Shown in pieces: positions 63,627 through 64,000 of a DNA stretch of 64,000 nucleotides. The stretch comes from Hyphomicrobium sp. (lineage in GTDB: Bacteria; Pseudomonadota; Alphaproteobacteria; Rhizobiales; Hyphomicrobiaceae), in the NCBI GenBank assembly GCA_030148725.1, contig JASBSU010000046.1:1-64000 (forward strand), written 5' to 3'. A program made the position numbers and the translations under genes. Each line of letters starts with the position of its first letter. Within the stretch, counting starts at the first letter, position 1. Below the pieces are notes generated by a model, which saw nothing but the letters and a program-made list of their open reading frames with translations, searched no databases and had not been told where the DNA came from.

Positions 63627-64000
63627 GTGCCCGAACTGCAAGCCGTCGTCGACGAAATCGCCGAAGAGATGCGCGCGACGCCCCTGCGCGGCGAGGTCGC
63701 AACCTACATCCCCGAGCTGGCCCGCGTCGACCCGAGGTACTTCGCGATCGCGATCGTCGACGCCCGGGGCGAGATCTTTACCGGTGGCGACGCCGATGTC
63801 CCTTTCTCGATTCAGAGCATCTCCAAGGTGTTCACCTTGATGCTCGCGCTGGGCAAGATCGGCGATCGCTTGTGGCAGCGCGTCGGCCGCGAGCCGTCAG
63901 GTAGTCGCTTCAACTCGATCGTGCAGCTTGAAGCCGAGCGCGGCATCCCGCGCAATCCGTTCATCAACGCGGGCGCCATTGCAGTCACGGACGCAATCCT
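63627..64000 (+). CDS. glsA: Glutaminase, 5' part (runs off the window)
   Basis: 124 codons are present, starting at a GTG after AAGGGAAAG. The serine-dependent glutaminase motif [11 protein letters not shown] holds the SxxK pair Ser64-Lys67; [14 protein letters not shown] and [15 protein letters not shown] are substrate-binding segments. It hydrolyses glutamine to glutamate and ammonia. The 3' end lies beyond position 64000. Confidence 0.95.
   Translation, partial: MPELQAVVDEIAEEMRATPLRGEVATYIPELARVDPRYFAIAIVDARGEIFTGGDADVPFSIQSISKVFTLMLALGKIGDRLWQRVGREPSGSRFNSIVQLEAERGIPRNPFINAGAIAVTDAI

Overview
The window is a 64 kb stretch of a GC-rich alphaproteobacterial chromosome, most likely from the Hyphomicrobiales. 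The evidence is a LexA box of the alphaproteobacterial GAAC-N7-GAAC type in front of an imuA-imuB-dnaE2 cassette, a short-type argC next to rplM-rpsI, a four-histidine haem A synthase, and Bpt and LpxD proteins of the type found in this class. Genes are dense, often overlap by 4-20 bases, and lie in short operons on both strands. No rRNA, CRISPR array, intact insertion sequence or prophage is visible.

Layout. 0-1.1 kb: tRNA-Pro(GGG) followed by a scar with two small hairpins, a frameshifted serine-recombinase remnant and a fragment of a SEC-C zinc motif. 1.1-6.6 kb: SOS mutagenesis cassette (imuA, imuB, dnaE2); imuA lacks its usual N-terminus. 6.7-9.4 kb: a membrane protein with two ABM domains and a flavin-dependent halogenase homologue. 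9.5-12.8 kb: thiolase, thioesterase, TetR regulator and SDR, linked by a shared operator-like site. 12.8-18.1 kb: aldo/keto reductase, transaldolase, phosphoglucose isomerase and a secreted Ntn hydrolase. 18.2-24.6 kb: three imelysin-like proteins, a di-haem cytochrome and a Tat-exported DUF1513 protein, probably periplasmic iron acquisition.

24.6-33.2 kb: an exopolysaccharide locus (O-antigen ligase/polymerase, priming glycosyltransferase, GT4, Wza-like export lipoprotein, Wzc/GumC-like co-polymerase with a degenerate kinase domain, polysaccharide deacetylase). 33.3-39.7 kb: housekeeping genes (ctaA, argC, terC-like, rpsI, rplM, enoyl-CoA hydratase homologue, CoA-binding protein). 39.8-42.7 kb: a TerB-family protein, then a DyP peroxidase carrying an encapsulin targeting tail, overlapping the gene of its encapsulin shell. 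42.8-51.5 kb: a nested inverted repeat, a periplasmic peroxiredoxin, hemolysin III, a DUF2380-like protein, parC, a hybrid histidine kinase, an outer-membrane barrel, a CAP-domain protein and a glutathione transferase.

51.5-56 kb is the least understood part: an AT-rich stretch, a Gly/Gln/Trp/Phe-rich protein with three copies of a helical motif, a helical partner whose N-terminus seems to carry a fourth divergent copy, an M48 metalloprotease and small membrane or periplasmic proteins. 56-64 kb: bpt, rimK, an acyl-ACP/CoA synthetase, metY, lpxD and the 5' part of a glutaminase gene that runs off the end.

The clearest specialised system is the encapsulin-DyP nanocompartment. The most promising undescribed one is the low-complexity repeat-protein pair at 52.2-53.5 kb. 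All assignments come from reading motifs; no database search was run.
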